From an uncultured Capnocytophaga sp. (GTDB lineage: Bacteria; Bacteroidota; Bacteroidia; Flavobacteriales; Flavobacteriaceae), in the NCBI RefSeq assembly GCF_937936315.1, contig NZ_CALGWU010000057.1, forward strand, positions 62,001 through 126,000: DNA of 64,000 nt, in the 5' to 3' direction. The translations under genes were made by a program, and so were the position numbers. Shown here one piece after another: positions 7,871 through 17,367 of the stretch (positions are counted from its first letter, which is position 1; each line of letters begins with the position of its first letter). The notes beneath the pieces were generated by a model, which ran no database searches, was not told the DNA's origin, and saw only the letters and a list, made by a program, of their open reading frames with translations.

Positions 7871-10066
7871 CTACTCTAAGGTGAAATCTACTGTGCTTTT
7901 AATGTCGCCTGAAGAGGTGCCTACTAAGGCTTTAAATGTACCTTTTTCGGCTATCCAAGCGTGTTGCTCAGGGTTGAAGAAGGATAGGTCTTGCTTGGTG
8001 ATGTGGAAGGTTACGGTTTTGGTTTCTCCTGCCTTCAAGAATACTTTCTCAAAACCTTTGAGCTCTTTGTACGGACGTAATACTGAGGCTTCTTCGTCGT
8101 GCAAATAGAGTTGTACTACTTCAGCACCGTCGCGCTTGCCGGTGTTCTGTACTGTTACTGAGAAGCTGATATCGCCGTTGGTGGTTTTCTTGTCGGCAGT
8201 GAGTTTTCCGTATTTGAAAGTGGTGTAAGAAAGTCCGTGACCGAAAGGGAATAGCGGTTTTACCCCTTTCGTATCGGCGTAGCGGTAGCCTACCAAAATG
8301 CCTTCATTGTAGGCAACATCTTTATCCCCTGGGTATTCACCTAAGGCTACGGCACCATTGTCCTCCAAACGCACTGGGAAAGTGAAAGGCAATTTCCCTG
8401 AAGGGTTTACATCACCGAAGAGTACATCGGCGAGGGAGTTACCTGCTTCAGAGCCTAAATACCAATCTTGTACGATAGCGGGTACACTTTTCACCCAAGG
8501 CATCGCCATTGCATTGCCCGAAATAAGCACTACTGCTAAGTTTTTATTGACTTTTGCCAAAGCCTCAATCACGGCATCTTGTCCGTAAGGTAAGCCGTAT
8601 TGTTTGCGGTCGTTACCCTCACAATCCTGACCATCGTGTTTGTTAAGTCCGCCTATAAAAATAACTACATCGGCTTGTTGAGCAGTTTTTACAGCTTCGG
8701 CAAGGAGTTCTTGCGCCGGACGTTTATCGGTGATGTCGTTAGCAGCAAGCCCGTCTTGGTCTTTGTAATCGTCGCTGGCATAGCCACGTGCATAGAGCAC
8801 TTTAGCTGTATTGCCTACACGGTTTTTAATTCCGTCTAAGGGGAGTATCTCGTGAACGGCTTTCAGTGAGGAACTTCCTCCTCCTACGGTCATCATTTTG
8901 ATAGCATTCTCGCCTATTACGGCTATGGTTTTTACCTTTTTAACGTCGATAGGCAATACATTTTTGTCGTTTTTGAGCAGCACGATACCTTCTTGCCCTA
9001 TCTTGCGGGCTACGGCAAAGTGTTCTGGTGAGGCGAATGACCCAAAGGGGCGATTGGCTGCCATATTGGTGCGGAATACAAGTCGGAGGATATTGCGCAC
9101 CTTTTCATTTACTACTTCTTCTTTTATTTCTCCTGATTTCAGTTTTTCGAGAAAAGGTTGGGCAAGGAAATAATGGTCGTAAGCATTTGAGCGGTTTTCG
9201 GTCATTCCGTCAGTCCACGTACCAAATTCCATATCCAATCCGTGAAGGGCAGCACCATCGGTGTTGTTCACACCACCCCAATCGGATACTACGGCACCGT
9301 CAAAGCCCCATTCTTTGCGCAAGATGTCTTGCAATAGGTATTGGTTTTGACAAGCCCATTGGTCTTTGTATTTGTTATAAGCCCCCATTATGCTCCACGC
9401 TTTTCCCTCTTGCACAGCAGCTTTGAAGGCAGGGAGGTAAATCTCATACAAAGCGCGGTCGTCTACCTTTACATTCACGGTATGGCGGTTGATTTCTTGA
9501 TTGTTAAGGGCATAGTGTTTCACACAAGCAGCTACGCCATTAGCTTGTACGCCTTGCACATAAGGCACAACCATTTTGGATGCCAAATAAGGGTCTTCAC
9601 CCATATACTCGAAATTGCGCCCATTGAGAGGGGTACGATAGATGTTCACCCCAGGACCTAAGAGTACGTTTTTGTTGCGATAGCGGGCTTCTTCGCCTAT
9701 GGCTTTTCCGTAGGCTTTGCTGAGAGCGGGATTCCACGTAGCAGCAAGGCAAGTGAGGGCAGGAAAAGCGGTACATTTATCGTTTGTCCATCCCGCTTGA
9801 TTCCACTCGTCCCAAAGTACTTCGGGGCGTATGCCGTGAGGACCATCGGTCATCCAGTTTTCGGGGATACCCAAGCGGGGCACACCAGGTGAACTGAACT
9901 TAGATTGAGCGTGGCACATAGCTACTTTTTCCTCTAAAGTCATTCGCGATAGGGCATCGTCGATACGCTTCTCAATGGGTTGCGAAGCGTCTAAATAAAC
10001 AGGCGTTTGCTGGGCTGAAAGCGTACCTACGGCACAGCAAAGCAGTAAAGTTTTTATATTTTTCAT
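7871..10066 (-). CDS. Glycoside hydrolase family 3 beta-glucosidase
   Basis: Exported GH3 enzyme of about 731 residues that releases glucose from the non-reducing end of beta-glucosides. The start at 10066 gives a signal peptide (MKNIKTLLLCCAVGTLSAQ); a codon 17 residues upstream is not supported. The N-terminal barrel contains TDGPHGIRPE, the substrate-binding CVKHYALNNQE and the nucleophile in GAVVSDWGG (Asp about 262). The alpha/beta sandwich follows, and a fibronectin-III-like C-terminal domain (VVQLYLHDEEASVLRPYKEL) is present, as in BglX. It is the last gene of the polysaccharide locus. With the GH30 endo-enzyme it would finish degradation of oligosaccharides, in the periplasm by analogy. 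Confidence 0.93.
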   Translation of the reverse strand: MKNIKTLLLCCAVGTLSAQQTPVYLDASQPIEKRIDDALSRMTLEEKVAMCHAQSKFSSPGVPRLGIPENWMTDGPHGIRPEVLWDEWNQAGWTNDKCTAFPALTCLAATWNPALSKAYGKAIGEEARYRNKNVLLGPGVNIYRTPLNGRNFEYMGEDPYLASKMVVPYVQGVQANGVAACVKHYALNNQEINRHTVNVKVDDRALYEIYLPAFKAAVQEGKAWSIMGAYNKYKDQWACQNQYLLQDILRKEWGFDGAVVSDWGGVNNTDGAALHGLDMEFGTWTDGMTENRSNAYDHYFLAQPFLEKLKSGEIKEEVVNEKVRNILRLVFRTNMAANRPFGSFASPEHFAVARKIGQEGIVLLKNDKNVLPIDVKKVKTIAVIGENAIKMMTVGGGSSSLKAVHEILPLDGIKNRVGNTAKVLYARGYASDDYKDQDGLAANDITDKRPAQELLAEAVKTAQQADVVIFIGGLNKHDGQDCEGNDRKQYGLPYGQDAVIEALAKVNKNLAVVLISGNAMAMPWVKSVPAIVQDWYLGSEAGNSLADVLFGDVNPSGKLPFTFPVRLEDNGAVALGEYPGDKDVAYNEGILVGYRYADTKGVKPLFPFGHGLSYTTFKYGKLTADKKTTNGDISFSVTVQNTGKRDGAEVVQLYLHDEEASVLRPYKELKGFEKVFLKAGETKTVTFHITKQDLSFFNPEQHAWIAEKGTFKALVGTSSGDIKSTVDFTLE

Positions 10067-10079
10067 ATTGTATTCGTTT

Positions 10080-10138
10080 AATCCGTTCCCCTCCCGAAAG
10101 GAGGGGACAAGCCGCAAAAGCGACGCGGTACTTGTGGA
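10080..10138. repeat. Composite hairpin repeat in the SGNH-GH3 gap
   Basis: A first hairpin TCCCCTCC..GGAGGGGA (about 10087-10105) is followed by a second one formed by CAAGCCGC and GCGGTACTTG (about 10108-10135). The junction GGGGACAAGCCGCAAAAG closely resembles GGGGACAATCCGTAGAAG in the previous gap of the same operon at about 11005, so both gaps carry copies of the same element. Confidence 0.6.
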
Positions 10139-10147
10139 TAATCAGAG

Positions 10148-10209
10148 CAATCAACTTTGACAAAGGTGCGAGCCGCACAGGCAGAGCTTTGGCAAAGTGT
10201 AGAGATGCT
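10148..10209. repeat. Dispersed inverted-repeat element with GTGCGAGC core
   Basis: Left end CAATCAACTTTGACAAAGG and right end CTTTGGCAAAGTGTAGAGA form imperfect arms around the core unit GTGCGAGCCGCACAGGCA (10166-10183). The ends match a second element at 19023-19088, which has a different core. The arm sequence also resembles the terminator arms at 44693-44738. Confidence 0.65.
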
Positions 10210-10239
10210 TGTTAATTATTAATTATCAATTGTTAATTG

Positions 10240-10968
10240 TTATTTCTTAACTGCTGTAAGATAGGGTTTGATAATAGCTGTCCATAGTTTGTAGCCTTCG
10301 GCATTCATATGGAGGTTGTCTTCTTTAAAGATATCGGTGCGGAGGTTGCCCGCTTCATCGTACATTACTTTGGTGATATCAATGTAAGTATAACCTTGTG
10401 CGGTGGCATTTTCCTCTAAAAGAGCGTTTACCAATAGCTGGTCTTTCAGCTGATCGGCTTTGTGCTGTGAGGGTTTTAGCGACACTACAAACAAGGGAGT
10501 TGTTGGGTAATCTTTTTTGAGTTTAGCGATGAATATACGGAAAAGGTCGAAGCACTTTACGGCATTCACGCCTTCTTTGTGGCTTCCGAGGTCGTTTTCT
10601 ACATAAAGAACGATGCTTTTAGGTTTGTATCCTTGTGCGATGGTGTTGTAGTTATAAATCATATCGCGCAAGGTTGCCCCTCCATAAGAACGGCGGATGA
10701 GTTTTAGCGGTGCAAAATCTTCATAGATAGTATCCCATAGGTTGATAGACGAACTACCGAGGAATAGCGCATCGCAGGAGAGGTCTTTGAGGCGTTTGTT
10801 TTCCTTTTGGTAGTAGTTGATATCGCCTTGATAGCGGGTAATCCAAGGAGTTTCATCGGTTTGTTCAAAGGGGATTACCGTTTTGATTACGGTAGTAGGG
10901 GTTGCGGTTTGCGCTTTGGCGAATGCTATAGAAGCCATTGCTAATAGTGACAATAATATTCTTTTCAT
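10240..10968 (-). CDS. SGNH/GDSL hydrolase family protein
   Basis: Exported serine hydrolase of the SGNH fold (242 residues) with signal peptide MKRILLSLLAMASIAFAKAQ. Block I is FLGSSSINLWD (nucleophile Ser about 73), the block III region reads VENDLGSHKEGVN, and block V is DNLHMNAEGYKLW (Asp217 and His220 of the catalytic triad). Such enzymes are esterases, often carbohydrate acetyl-esterases. Its place between GH30 and GH3 suggests action on an acylated glucan or glycoside, which is inference. A gap of 111 bases separates it from GH30 and 173 bases from GH3. Both gaps hold repeat hairpins. Confidence 0.85.
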   Translation of the reverse strand: MKRILLSLLAMASIAFAKAQTATPTTVIKTVIPFEQTDETPWITRYQGDINYYQKENKRLKDLSCDALFLGSSSINLWDTIYEDFAPLKLIRRSYGGATLRDMIYNYNTIAQGYKPKSIVLYVENDLGSHKEGVNAVKCFDLFRIFIAKLKKDYPTTPLFVVSLKPSQHKADQLKDQLLVNALLEENATAQGYTYIDITKVMYDEAGNLRTDIFKEDNLHMNAEGYKLWTAIIKPYLTAVKK

Positions 10969-10989
10969 TTGCGTAATTTATTATTTTTA

Positions 10990-11068
10990 AGCCCCCGTCC
11001 CCCCGAAGGGGGACAATCCGTAGAAGAGGAGCTATTCTACTCTATTTGATTTGACTTTGAGAAAGTTT
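10990..11068. repeat. Composite hairpin repeat in the GH30-SGNH gap
   Basis: GTCCCCC-CGAA-GGGGGAC hairpin at about 10998-11015, then GTAGAA..TTCTAC (about 11021-11041) and a degenerate GACTTTGAGAAAGT arm. The order and sequence parallel the element group at 10080-10209. Confidence 0.5.
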
Positions 11069-11079
11069 GTAATTTCTAC

Positions 11080-12585
11080 TTATATTTTGGGTATCAAAAA
11101 GGATACCACGCTATTGGCAGGTACTTCATAAGAGAAATACTGTTTGCCGGTACTTAGGGTTAGGTGTGTGGCTTCTTTCTTTTTATTCAGTAGCACACAA
11201 GCCAAAGAGCCGTCGGGGTTCTGGAAAGCGGTACATTGCAGATTGTCATCAGTGGTTTTCTCAACACCTATGCGGGTTGCGCCTTGCTTGATAACAGATG
11301 AAAGGTGACTTATGACATAATAGTGTGAATTGCGTTGCATCGTTTTATAATCGGATGTTTGGATATCAACTGCACCAAAACAAGTCTTGCAACCGCCTTC
11401 ACGATTGGGCGCTCCGTGCTCGTCGAGCATTAAATTCCAGACCATTACCGCCTTGCAATGATTATTTAGGGTTTTGATACCGAGCTCTTGCATATCTTCA
11501 GTAAGACGGCGTTCAAGATTGCGACCATCGTTCCAAGTACCTATGGAGCTTTCTGTAAAGATGAGTTCTTTATTAGGGTATTGATTATGAATATTGTTCA
11601 ACTCATCGGGATTTCCACCATAGTTATGGTAGGCAGCCCCTGTAATGTATTGAGAAGCTTCAGTATCTTTATAGATATGCAGAGGGTACTGCTGTTGTGA
11701 AGGCATATTGTCGTAGTTGTAGTTATGGTCGAAAAGGTAGATTTTAACCTCAGCAAAGCCTTTATCGCGCAGGGTTTTTCCTAAGACATTTTTGATAAAG
11801 GCAAGTTGCTCGTCCCATCCCATATACATAGAAGCCGAGTTGCCTCTATTGAGAGGTTCGTTCTGTATAGTGATAGCATTGACGTTCAATCCATTGTCTT
11901 TCATCGCTTGCAACCATTTGGCGAAGTACAACGCGTAATCTTGATAGAGTGCAGGGTTTAGCTGACCACTTGTCCAATGGTTGTAAGGTTGGAGGTCGGT
12001 GAGGTTATTGACCTTCATCCAGCGCGGAGGAGTCCAAGGAGAGCCAATGATTTGCACTTTGGGGTTGATAGCGAGAATCTCTTTAAGTATAGGAATCACG
12101 TATTTTGTTTCCTCTTGGGTGAGGGCAAAGTTATCAATTCCTTTGGTATCGCAAAGCGTGTATTCACTTAGAGAGAAGTCGGAACAGCCAATAGAGACTC
12201 TCACATAGTTTTGCCCAAACCCTTCAGTTTCAGAGAAGGTTTGAATGAGGAAATTCTTTCTATCGGCGGGAGACATCTGCATTAAGTTATAGCAAGTAGA
12301 GCCTGTAATAGCAGAGCCAAATCCGTAGACACTTTGGAATTTTTCAGTAGGTTTTAAGGTAATACTATAAGATGCCTTGGGGTTTTTGATGAGCTTTAGG
12401 TCGGTTTGCTCTTTGTAGAATTCTTTTTGGCGATTGGCTGTAGTTAGCAATATGCTCACTTTACCTACTGATGGCTCAACAACAGGGGGAGGAGTAGGTT
12501 CCTCCCCTGTGTTGGATTTTTTCTGGCAGCTACAAGAAGCGATGCTCCAGAGTATTACAAGTAAAAAAGACGGGAATAATTTCAT
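11080..12585 (-). CDS. Glycoside hydrolase family 30 lipoprotein, probable endo-beta-1,6-glucanase type
   Basis: Surface or periplasmic lipoprotein (501 residues). A lipobox-like LWSIASC (Cys18) is followed by a Ser/Pro-rich tether. The GH30 barrel contains VYGFGSAITGS, GSPWTPPRWMK, the acid/base motif ITIQNEPLNRG (Glu about 243) and the nucleophile motif LIFTESSIGTW (Glu about 345), then the usual beta-sandwich to the C-terminus. GH30 includes glucosylceramidases, beta-1,6-glucanases and xylanases. Position after SusCD and beside a GH3 beta-glucosidase parallels the known Bacteroides beta-1,6-glucan locus, so subfamily 3 is my best guess. Its ATG overlaps the SusD stop by one base, giving translational coupling. 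Confidence 0.85.
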   Translation of the reverse strand: MKLFPSFLLVILWSIASCSCQKKSNTGEEPTPPPVVEPSVGKVSILLTTANRQKEFYKEQTDLKLIKNPKASYSITLKPTEKFQSVYGFGSAITGSTCYNLMQMSPADRKNFLIQTFSETEGFGQNYVRVSIGCSDFSLSEYTLCDTKGIDNFALTQEETKYVIPILKEILAINPKVQIIGSPWTPPRWMKVNNLTDLQPYNHWTSGQLNPALYQDYALYFAKWLQAMKDNGLNVNAITIQNEPLNRGNSASMYMGWDEQLAFIKNVLGKTLRDKGFAEVKIYLFDHNYNYDNMPSQQQYPLHIYKDTEASQYITGAAYHNYGGNPDELNNIHNQYPNKELIFTESSIGTWNDGRNLERRLTEDMQELGIKTLNNHCKAVMVWNLMLDEHGAPNREGGCKTCFGAVDIQTSDYKTMQRNSHYYVISHLSSVIKQGATRIGVEKTTDDNLQCTAFQNPDGSLACVLLNKKKEATHLTLSTGKQYFSYEVPANSVVSFLIPKI

Positions 12586-14084
12586 TAGTAACCAGGGTTT
12601 TGAGTGAGTTTTTTATTGTTTTCTAATTCAGTTTGTGGAACAGGGTAAATGGAACTATTCTCTGTTAGCGGGTATACTCGTGGTAAACGACCTTCATCAC
12701 GTGCATTAAGTGTATTCATTGTTTCAATGGCTTTATCGTTACGCACCAAATCGAACCAACGGAAGCCTTCAAAAGCCAATTCAAGGCGACGTTCTTTGAG
12801 TACGGCTGCTTTCATTTGTTCTTGTGAAAGAGAAGAGGAAATAGCAGCGAGTCCTACCCTTGCACGGACTTGGTTTACTAAGGCAGCCGCCTGAGCGGTT
12901 TGACCTAAAGCGGCATAAGCTTCAGCTTTTAGCAAGAGGATATCGGCTAAACGCAACTTGATGATACTACTGCCTCCTGAACGTATTTTGTACATAAAAG
13001 GATAGTGGTTAGAGGGGTAATAAATATTCCAAGAGGGTTGCCCGTAAACGATAGCTTGGTTTTTGCGCACAGTATCGCCCTCAGCATCAAAAGCAGCGAT
13101 GAGGTCGCGTGAAGGGGTTACCCATTTCGCCCAATTGTAAGTGCTATTGGGGTTGGTGTAGTTTAAGCCGAAGAGCCCTGGTAACCACGTTTGTCCGCCT
13201 TGAGAGTAGGTAATCTCAAAAATAGACTCAGCAGAGTTACGCACTTTTACATCGGTTTTAGCATCGTTGATTTGAAATAAATCGGCGTAATTAGGCAAGA
13301 GGGAAAATCCATCGGCTTCTACGGCTGCGCAATACTGAATGGTTTTGTTGTAGTCGCGTATAGGTTTTTCGGCATATACGTGAGCTAAAAGCGCATTGGC
13401 AACTGCGCGACTAAAGAAGAACTTATCGTTAGCCTTCACTGCAGGAGCATCGACGAGAGCCTCCTCAAGGTTGGTGCGAATGATGTTGTACACCTCGGCA
13501 ACAGATGTGCGCTCAGGAAAGAGCAATTTATAGGTTTGTTCTACGTTTTCAGATGATATTTCAGGGATTTCCATCGCAGGAATAGGTATAGCACCCCAAA
13601 GTCGTGTCATATCAAAAAGCATCCACGCTTTAAATATTTTAGCCTCAGCTTTCCACTGTTTGCGTTCAGTAGATGTAAGGGAAGCATCGGGCACTTTGTC
13701 TACATTGGCAATTACTACATTGGCTAAGTTGATAGCTTCAAGATATTTTTGCCAATCACGTTTGATATAGGCATTAGCAGCATCTTGGCTATTTTGTTCA
13801 ATAGAAGCTATATTTACAGAAGTTTTAACGCCTGCATAGGAATTATCAGCACGGGTTTCGGCGTGTTGTAGAAAATCCAATGTCCAGAACTCTTGTGCTG
13901 ATCCACGCACAAAGGCATAGAGAGCTTCATAGCGTGTTTTCATTTGTGCTTTGTTCTCTATAGCTGAGGAACTTTTGCCCTCGGTAGTTGTATTTTTTTC
14001 GTTAAACTCCGAAATAGGGTCTTTATCTAAACTGCAAGCCGTTAGCGTTGCTAACGAAAATGCAAGGTATATGTATCTTTTCAT
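12585..14084 (-). CDS. SusD/RagB family nutrient-binding outer-membrane lipoprotein
   Basis: Glycan-binding surface lipoprotein (about 499 residues) that caps its SusC transporter. The start at 14084 gives MKRYIYLAFSLATLTAC with the lipidated Cys at residue 17. The following SLDKDPISEF is typical of mature SusD N-termini. TPR-like helices occupy the first half, with FKAWMLFDMTRLWGAIP as the characteristic segment. The C-terminus shows ADILLLKAEAYAALGQ, the ERRLELAFEGFRWFDLVR motif and the YPVPQTELENN ending of the family. It lies 13 bases after SusC and is coupled to GH30 by a TAATG overlap, so the genes form one operon. Confidence 0.95.
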   Translation of the reverse strand: MKRYIYLAFSLATLTACSLDKDPISEFNEKNTTTEGKSSSAIENKAQMKTRYEALYAFVRGSAQEFWTLDFLQHAETRADNSYAGVKTSVNIASIEQNSQDAANAYIKRDWQKYLEAINLANVVIANVDKVPDASLTSTERKQWKAEAKIFKAWMLFDMTRLWGAIPIPAMEIPEISSENVEQTYKLLFPERTSVAEVYNIIRTNLEEALVDAPAVKANDKFFFSRAVANALLAHVYAEKPIRDYNKTIQYCAAVEADGFSLLPNYADLFQINDAKTDVKVRNSAESIFEITYSQGGQTWLPGLFGLNYTNPNSTYNWAKWVTPSRDLIAAFDAEGDTVRKNQAIVYGQPSWNIYYPSNHYPFMYKIRSGGSSIIKLRLADILLLKAEAYAALGQTAQAAALVNQVRARVGLAAISSSLSQEQMKAAVLKERRLELAFEGFRWFDLVRNDKAIETMNTLNARDEGRLPRVYPLTENSSIYPVPQTELENNKKLTQNPGY

Positions 14085-14097
14085 TTTTGTATAGGTA

Positions 14098-17070
14098 TTA
14101 AAAATCAATGTTTAAGCCAAAGATAAAGGTTTTGGTTTGAGGATAAGTACCCCAATCAATACCCATCGTAGGACCTGAAAGTCCTTGGTTTACTTCGGGG
14201 TCAAAGCCTTTGTAGTTGGTAAGAGTCCAAAGGTTTTGAGCGGTGAAATAAGGTTGTATCTTGCGGATACCATATCTCAACAATTCCTCATTGGAGAGGT
14301 TGTAGGCCAAAGTAAGTGTTTTAAGGCGCAAGTACGAACCATCTTCTACCCAACGAGACGATGCTTTGATATTATCGGTACCTTGTTTTGCACGAGGTAT
14401 ATCGGTAATATCACCTGGTTTTCTCCAGCGGTTTAGCACGGCAGTCGATTGGTTTTGGTCTTTGTACATCCCCTCAGTTTCTATACGAGAGGCGTTGTAG
14501 ATATCATTGCCATAAGAGCCTTGGAAGAAGACACTTAAAGTGAAGTTTTTATAAGAGAAGTCATTGGTAAGCCCAAAAGTAAAATCGGGGTTAGGGTCGC
14601 CTATATAAGTTTTATCGGATACACTAATTCTACCATCACCATTGAGGTCTTTGTATTTGATATCACCTGTTTGAGGGTCTACGCCTTCACTTATCAATCC
14701 CCAGAACTTGCCTAAAGGTTGTCCTTCGGTAATGCGCACCACTTGTTCATTAGTAGCTTCGGAAGTGTTGGCGTAGTAATACACTTTCTGAAGGGTGAGT
14801 TTAGTTAGCTCATTGCGGTTGAACGAGATATTGAAATTGGTATTCCAAGTAAAATCACCTGTGAGGTTGCGTGTATCGAGCGCAAATTCAATTCCTTTGT
14901 TGGTCATTTCACCTTCGTTGCGATAAATAGAAGGTATGGGTGAAGTAGAAGGAAGAGGTACATCCATTAGCAAATCGGTAGTTTTTTTGAGGTAAGCATC
15001 AACTGCTAACGAAATACGATTTTTAAACAATGAAAGGTCGAGCCCTATATTGCTTTGAGTGGTAGTTTCCCAAGTGAGGTTAGGATTAGAGAATGAATTA
15101 GGACGCAAGGTTACCATTGCATCACCTTTGCCTGCCTCCCACCAATTTTGACGGGTGATAGAATAGCGTTGCAAGTAGCCGTAATCGGAAATACCTGCTT
15201 GGTTACCTGTTTGTCCCCAGCCACCGCGCAATTTGAGTTCGCTAAGCCAATCGACGTTCTTCAAGAAGTTTTCTTGTGAAAGTCTCCACCCTACAGATAC
15301 TGAAGGGAAGTACCCCCAGCGTTTGCCAGGTGCTAACTTGGAAGAACCATCGGCGCGGAAGTTAGCCGTGAGAAGATATTTGCTATCGTAGTTATACGAA
15401 ATACGACCTAAATACGACATAATTGCCCATTCGGCAGCTCTCGAACCACTACCTTGTTCTATTTTATTAGCAGCGTTGAGGGTTTTGATGTCGGGAGTAA
15501 GGAAGTGAGAGGCATACAAATAGCTTTCATTCCATTTAGATACCGTTCCTGAAGTACCCGCCAAAGCAGAAAAGTTATGCTTTCCGAAACTCTTGTCGAA
15601 AGTAAGCAAGTTGTCGTAAGTCATCACGGTGTTGTTAGTGCGAATATCGTCGGCAGTACCGAAGATGCTACGCCCGTAAGAAGTGAGTTTAGGGTCTGTC
15701 CAATGGGTTTGAGTACGTCCTAAACGGTCGATACCTACTGTAGATTTGAACTTTAAGCTCGGGAAAAAAGTTACGATAGCCGATACGCTTCCTACCAAGC
15801 GATTGCTCTTAGAGGTATTATCGGCATTACGAGAGATATTCTCTACAGGGTGAGTGAGGTTTGCTCCATAGAAATTGTAGTAATACCAACCTTCTTCACC
15901 GGGTTTATCACTCCATATAGGGGCGTATTTAGGGGTATTGATTACCGAAAGCACTACCCCAGCGCGGTTAGAGCCTGTACCAGTGATAATTCCATTAGAC
16001 GAGTAATCGGAATAGGATAGATTGGTTTCAAAAGTGAGCCATTTGCGCATTTTGGTTTCTAAGTTCAAACGCACATTATAGCGTTCAAAGAAAGAAGAGC
16101 GAATAACCCCTTCATCTTTAGAGTTACCTGCTGAAATATAATATTTAGTATTTTCAGTTGCATTTGAGAAAGAAAGCTGTGTATTGCGGATAATACTCTT
16201 GCGGAAGGTTTCATCAAACCAATCAGTTTTATCGGTAAGCCCTGAAGGAAGAGTAACAGCACCTGTTTCGTCCATCAGCTCCTTATACTGAGCTGTGTTG
16301 AGCGACTCAATGCGTTTGGCTACCTGAGAAATACCTACATAGGTATTGACAGCGATTTTAGGCTCATTGCGTTTACCTTGTTTGGTAGTGATAAGTACTA
16401 CCCCATTGGCAGCACGTGAACCATAGATAGCTGCTGAAGAAGCATCTTTGAGCACTTGCATATTCTCGATATCGGTAGGGGCAATCCCGCTGATGTCTTG
16501 CACTGGGATACCATCAACCACATATAGAGGGTCGTTGGAAGCGCTGATAGAGGTATTCCCACGGATGCGCACAGCTAAGCCAGCACCTGGAGCACCACTA
16601 GGTTGTACTACTTGAATACCTGCTGCACGCCCTTGAATAGCTTGTGCTGCTGAAGTTACAGGACGTTGGTCTAAATCTTTAGTTTTTACTGAAGTGATAG
16701 CTGTGGTTACATCACCTTTCTTTTGAGTACCATAGCCCACTACTACTACCTCATCGAGGTCTTGAGTAGCTTCGGGAAGTTTTACTTTTAGAGAGGCACC
16801 TGTCGCTTTTATATCAAGGGTTTTATACCCCACTGACGAAAACTCTAACACAGTACCTTTGGGCACGTTGTTAAGCGAAAAGTTACCATCAAAATCGGTA
16901 GCTACCCCCTTGGTAGTACCTTTTATTACTACAGAAACACCAGGAAGAGGCATTCCTTTGTCATCGGTTACAGTACCTGTTAGCTGACTAATGTTTTGCG
17001 CTTGCGCAAAAGCAGTAAAGCCTAATAACAGTACTATCATTAGCATTAAATGTTTTTTGAGTACTTTCAT
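14098..17070 (-). CDS. SusC/RagA family TonB-linked outer-membrane protein
   Basis: TonB-dependent beta-barrel transporter for oligosaccharides (990 residues). It has a signal peptide (about 1-25), a carboxypeptidase-regulatory-like domain (TGTVTDDKGMPLPGVSVVIK, about 30-105), the LDEVVVVGYGTQKKGDV motif and a plug with TSAAQAIQGRAAGIQV and PLYVVDGIPV. The long barrel ends in aromatic Phe (FIFGLNIDF). It would work with the SusD protein encoded just downstream as a lidded transporter and import products of the GH30 enzyme. Upstream is a 297-base gap and then the regulator gene on the same strand. Confidence 0.96.
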   Translation of the reverse strand: MKVLKKHLMLMIVLLLGFTAFAQAQNISQLTGTVTDDKGMPLPGVSVVIKGTTKGVATDFDGNFSLNNVPKGTVLEFSSVGYKTLDIKATGASLKVKLPEATQDLDEVVVVGYGTQKKGDVTTAITSVKTKDLDQRPVTSAAQAIQGRAAGIQVVQPSGAPGAGLAVRIRGNTSISASNDPLYVVDGIPVQDISGIAPTDIENMQVLKDASSAAIYGSRAANGVVLITTKQGKRNEPKIAVNTYVGISQVAKRIESLNTAQYKELMDETGAVTLPSGLTDKTDWFDETFRKSIIRNTQLSFSNATENTKYYISAGNSKDEGVIRSSFFERYNVRLNLETKMRKWLTFETNLSYSDYSSNGIITGTGSNRAGVVLSVINTPKYAPIWSDKPGEEGWYYYNFYGANLTHPVENISRNADNTSKSNRLVGSVSAIVTFFPSLKFKSTVGIDRLGRTQTHWTDPKLTSYGRSIFGTADDIRTNNTVMTYDNLLTFDKSFGKHNFSALAGTSGTVSKWNESYLYASHFLTPDIKTLNAANKIEQGSGSRAAEWAIMSYLGRISYNYDSKYLLTANFRADGSSKLAPGKRWGYFPSVSVGWRLSQENFLKNVDWLSELKLRGGWGQTGNQAGISDYGYLQRYSITRQNWWEAGKGDAMVTLRPNSFSNPNLTWETTTQSNIGLDLSLFKNRISLAVDAYLKKTTDLLMDVPLPSTSPIPSIYRNEGEMTNKGIEFALDTRNLTGDFTWNTNFNISFNRNELTKLTLQKVYYYANTSEATNEQVVRITEGQPLGKFWGLISEGVDPQTGDIKYKDLNGDGRISVSDKTYIGDPNPDFTFGLTNDFSYKNFTLSVFFQGSYGNDIYNASRIETEGMYKDQNQSTAVLNRWRKPGDITDIPRAKQGTDNIKASSRWVEDGSYLRLKTLTLAYNLSNEELLRYGIRKIQPYFTAQNLWTLTNYKGFDPEVNQGLSGPTMGIDWGTYPQTKTFIFGLNIDF

Positions 17071-17367
17071 AAAATAAAAACGTTACATTTGTTAGTTTCT
17101 TTTTTGTTGCTTTTCGGAAAGTTATTTTTGTATTTCCAACGCCCCAAAATTATGGCAAAAAAACATTGAAATGTCATCAGGTATTATAAAAGTACTATTT
17201 GAAAAAGTTATTTAACTGAATATTAACAATTTGAAATCTAAAGAAGCCTTAAAAAAGTACCGAATTTTCACTTGTAAATCACAAAATAGTACCCGAACCT
17301 GCAAAAGAGAAGCCTCTGAAAAAGCAAGATTTTACATAGGAAAAATCAGTTTTTACACTTTTTTTGA
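17071..17367 (-). promoter_or_regulatory. Regulatory gap upstream of susC
   Basis: A 297-base AT-rich region between the regulator gene and susC. CAAAATTA at 17145-17152 reads TAATTTTG on the minus strand, fitting a -7 element about 75 bases before the susC start, but no TTG lies at the expected distance. A weak upstream half is usual for a promoter that needs an activator. No gene or clear terminator hairpin is seen. Confidence 0.4.

Noticed and set aside
10067..10239. Possible insertion-sequence remnant between SGNH and GH3 genes
   Set aside because: There are inverted repeats but no transposase fragment or target duplication; better described as short dispersed hairpin elements.
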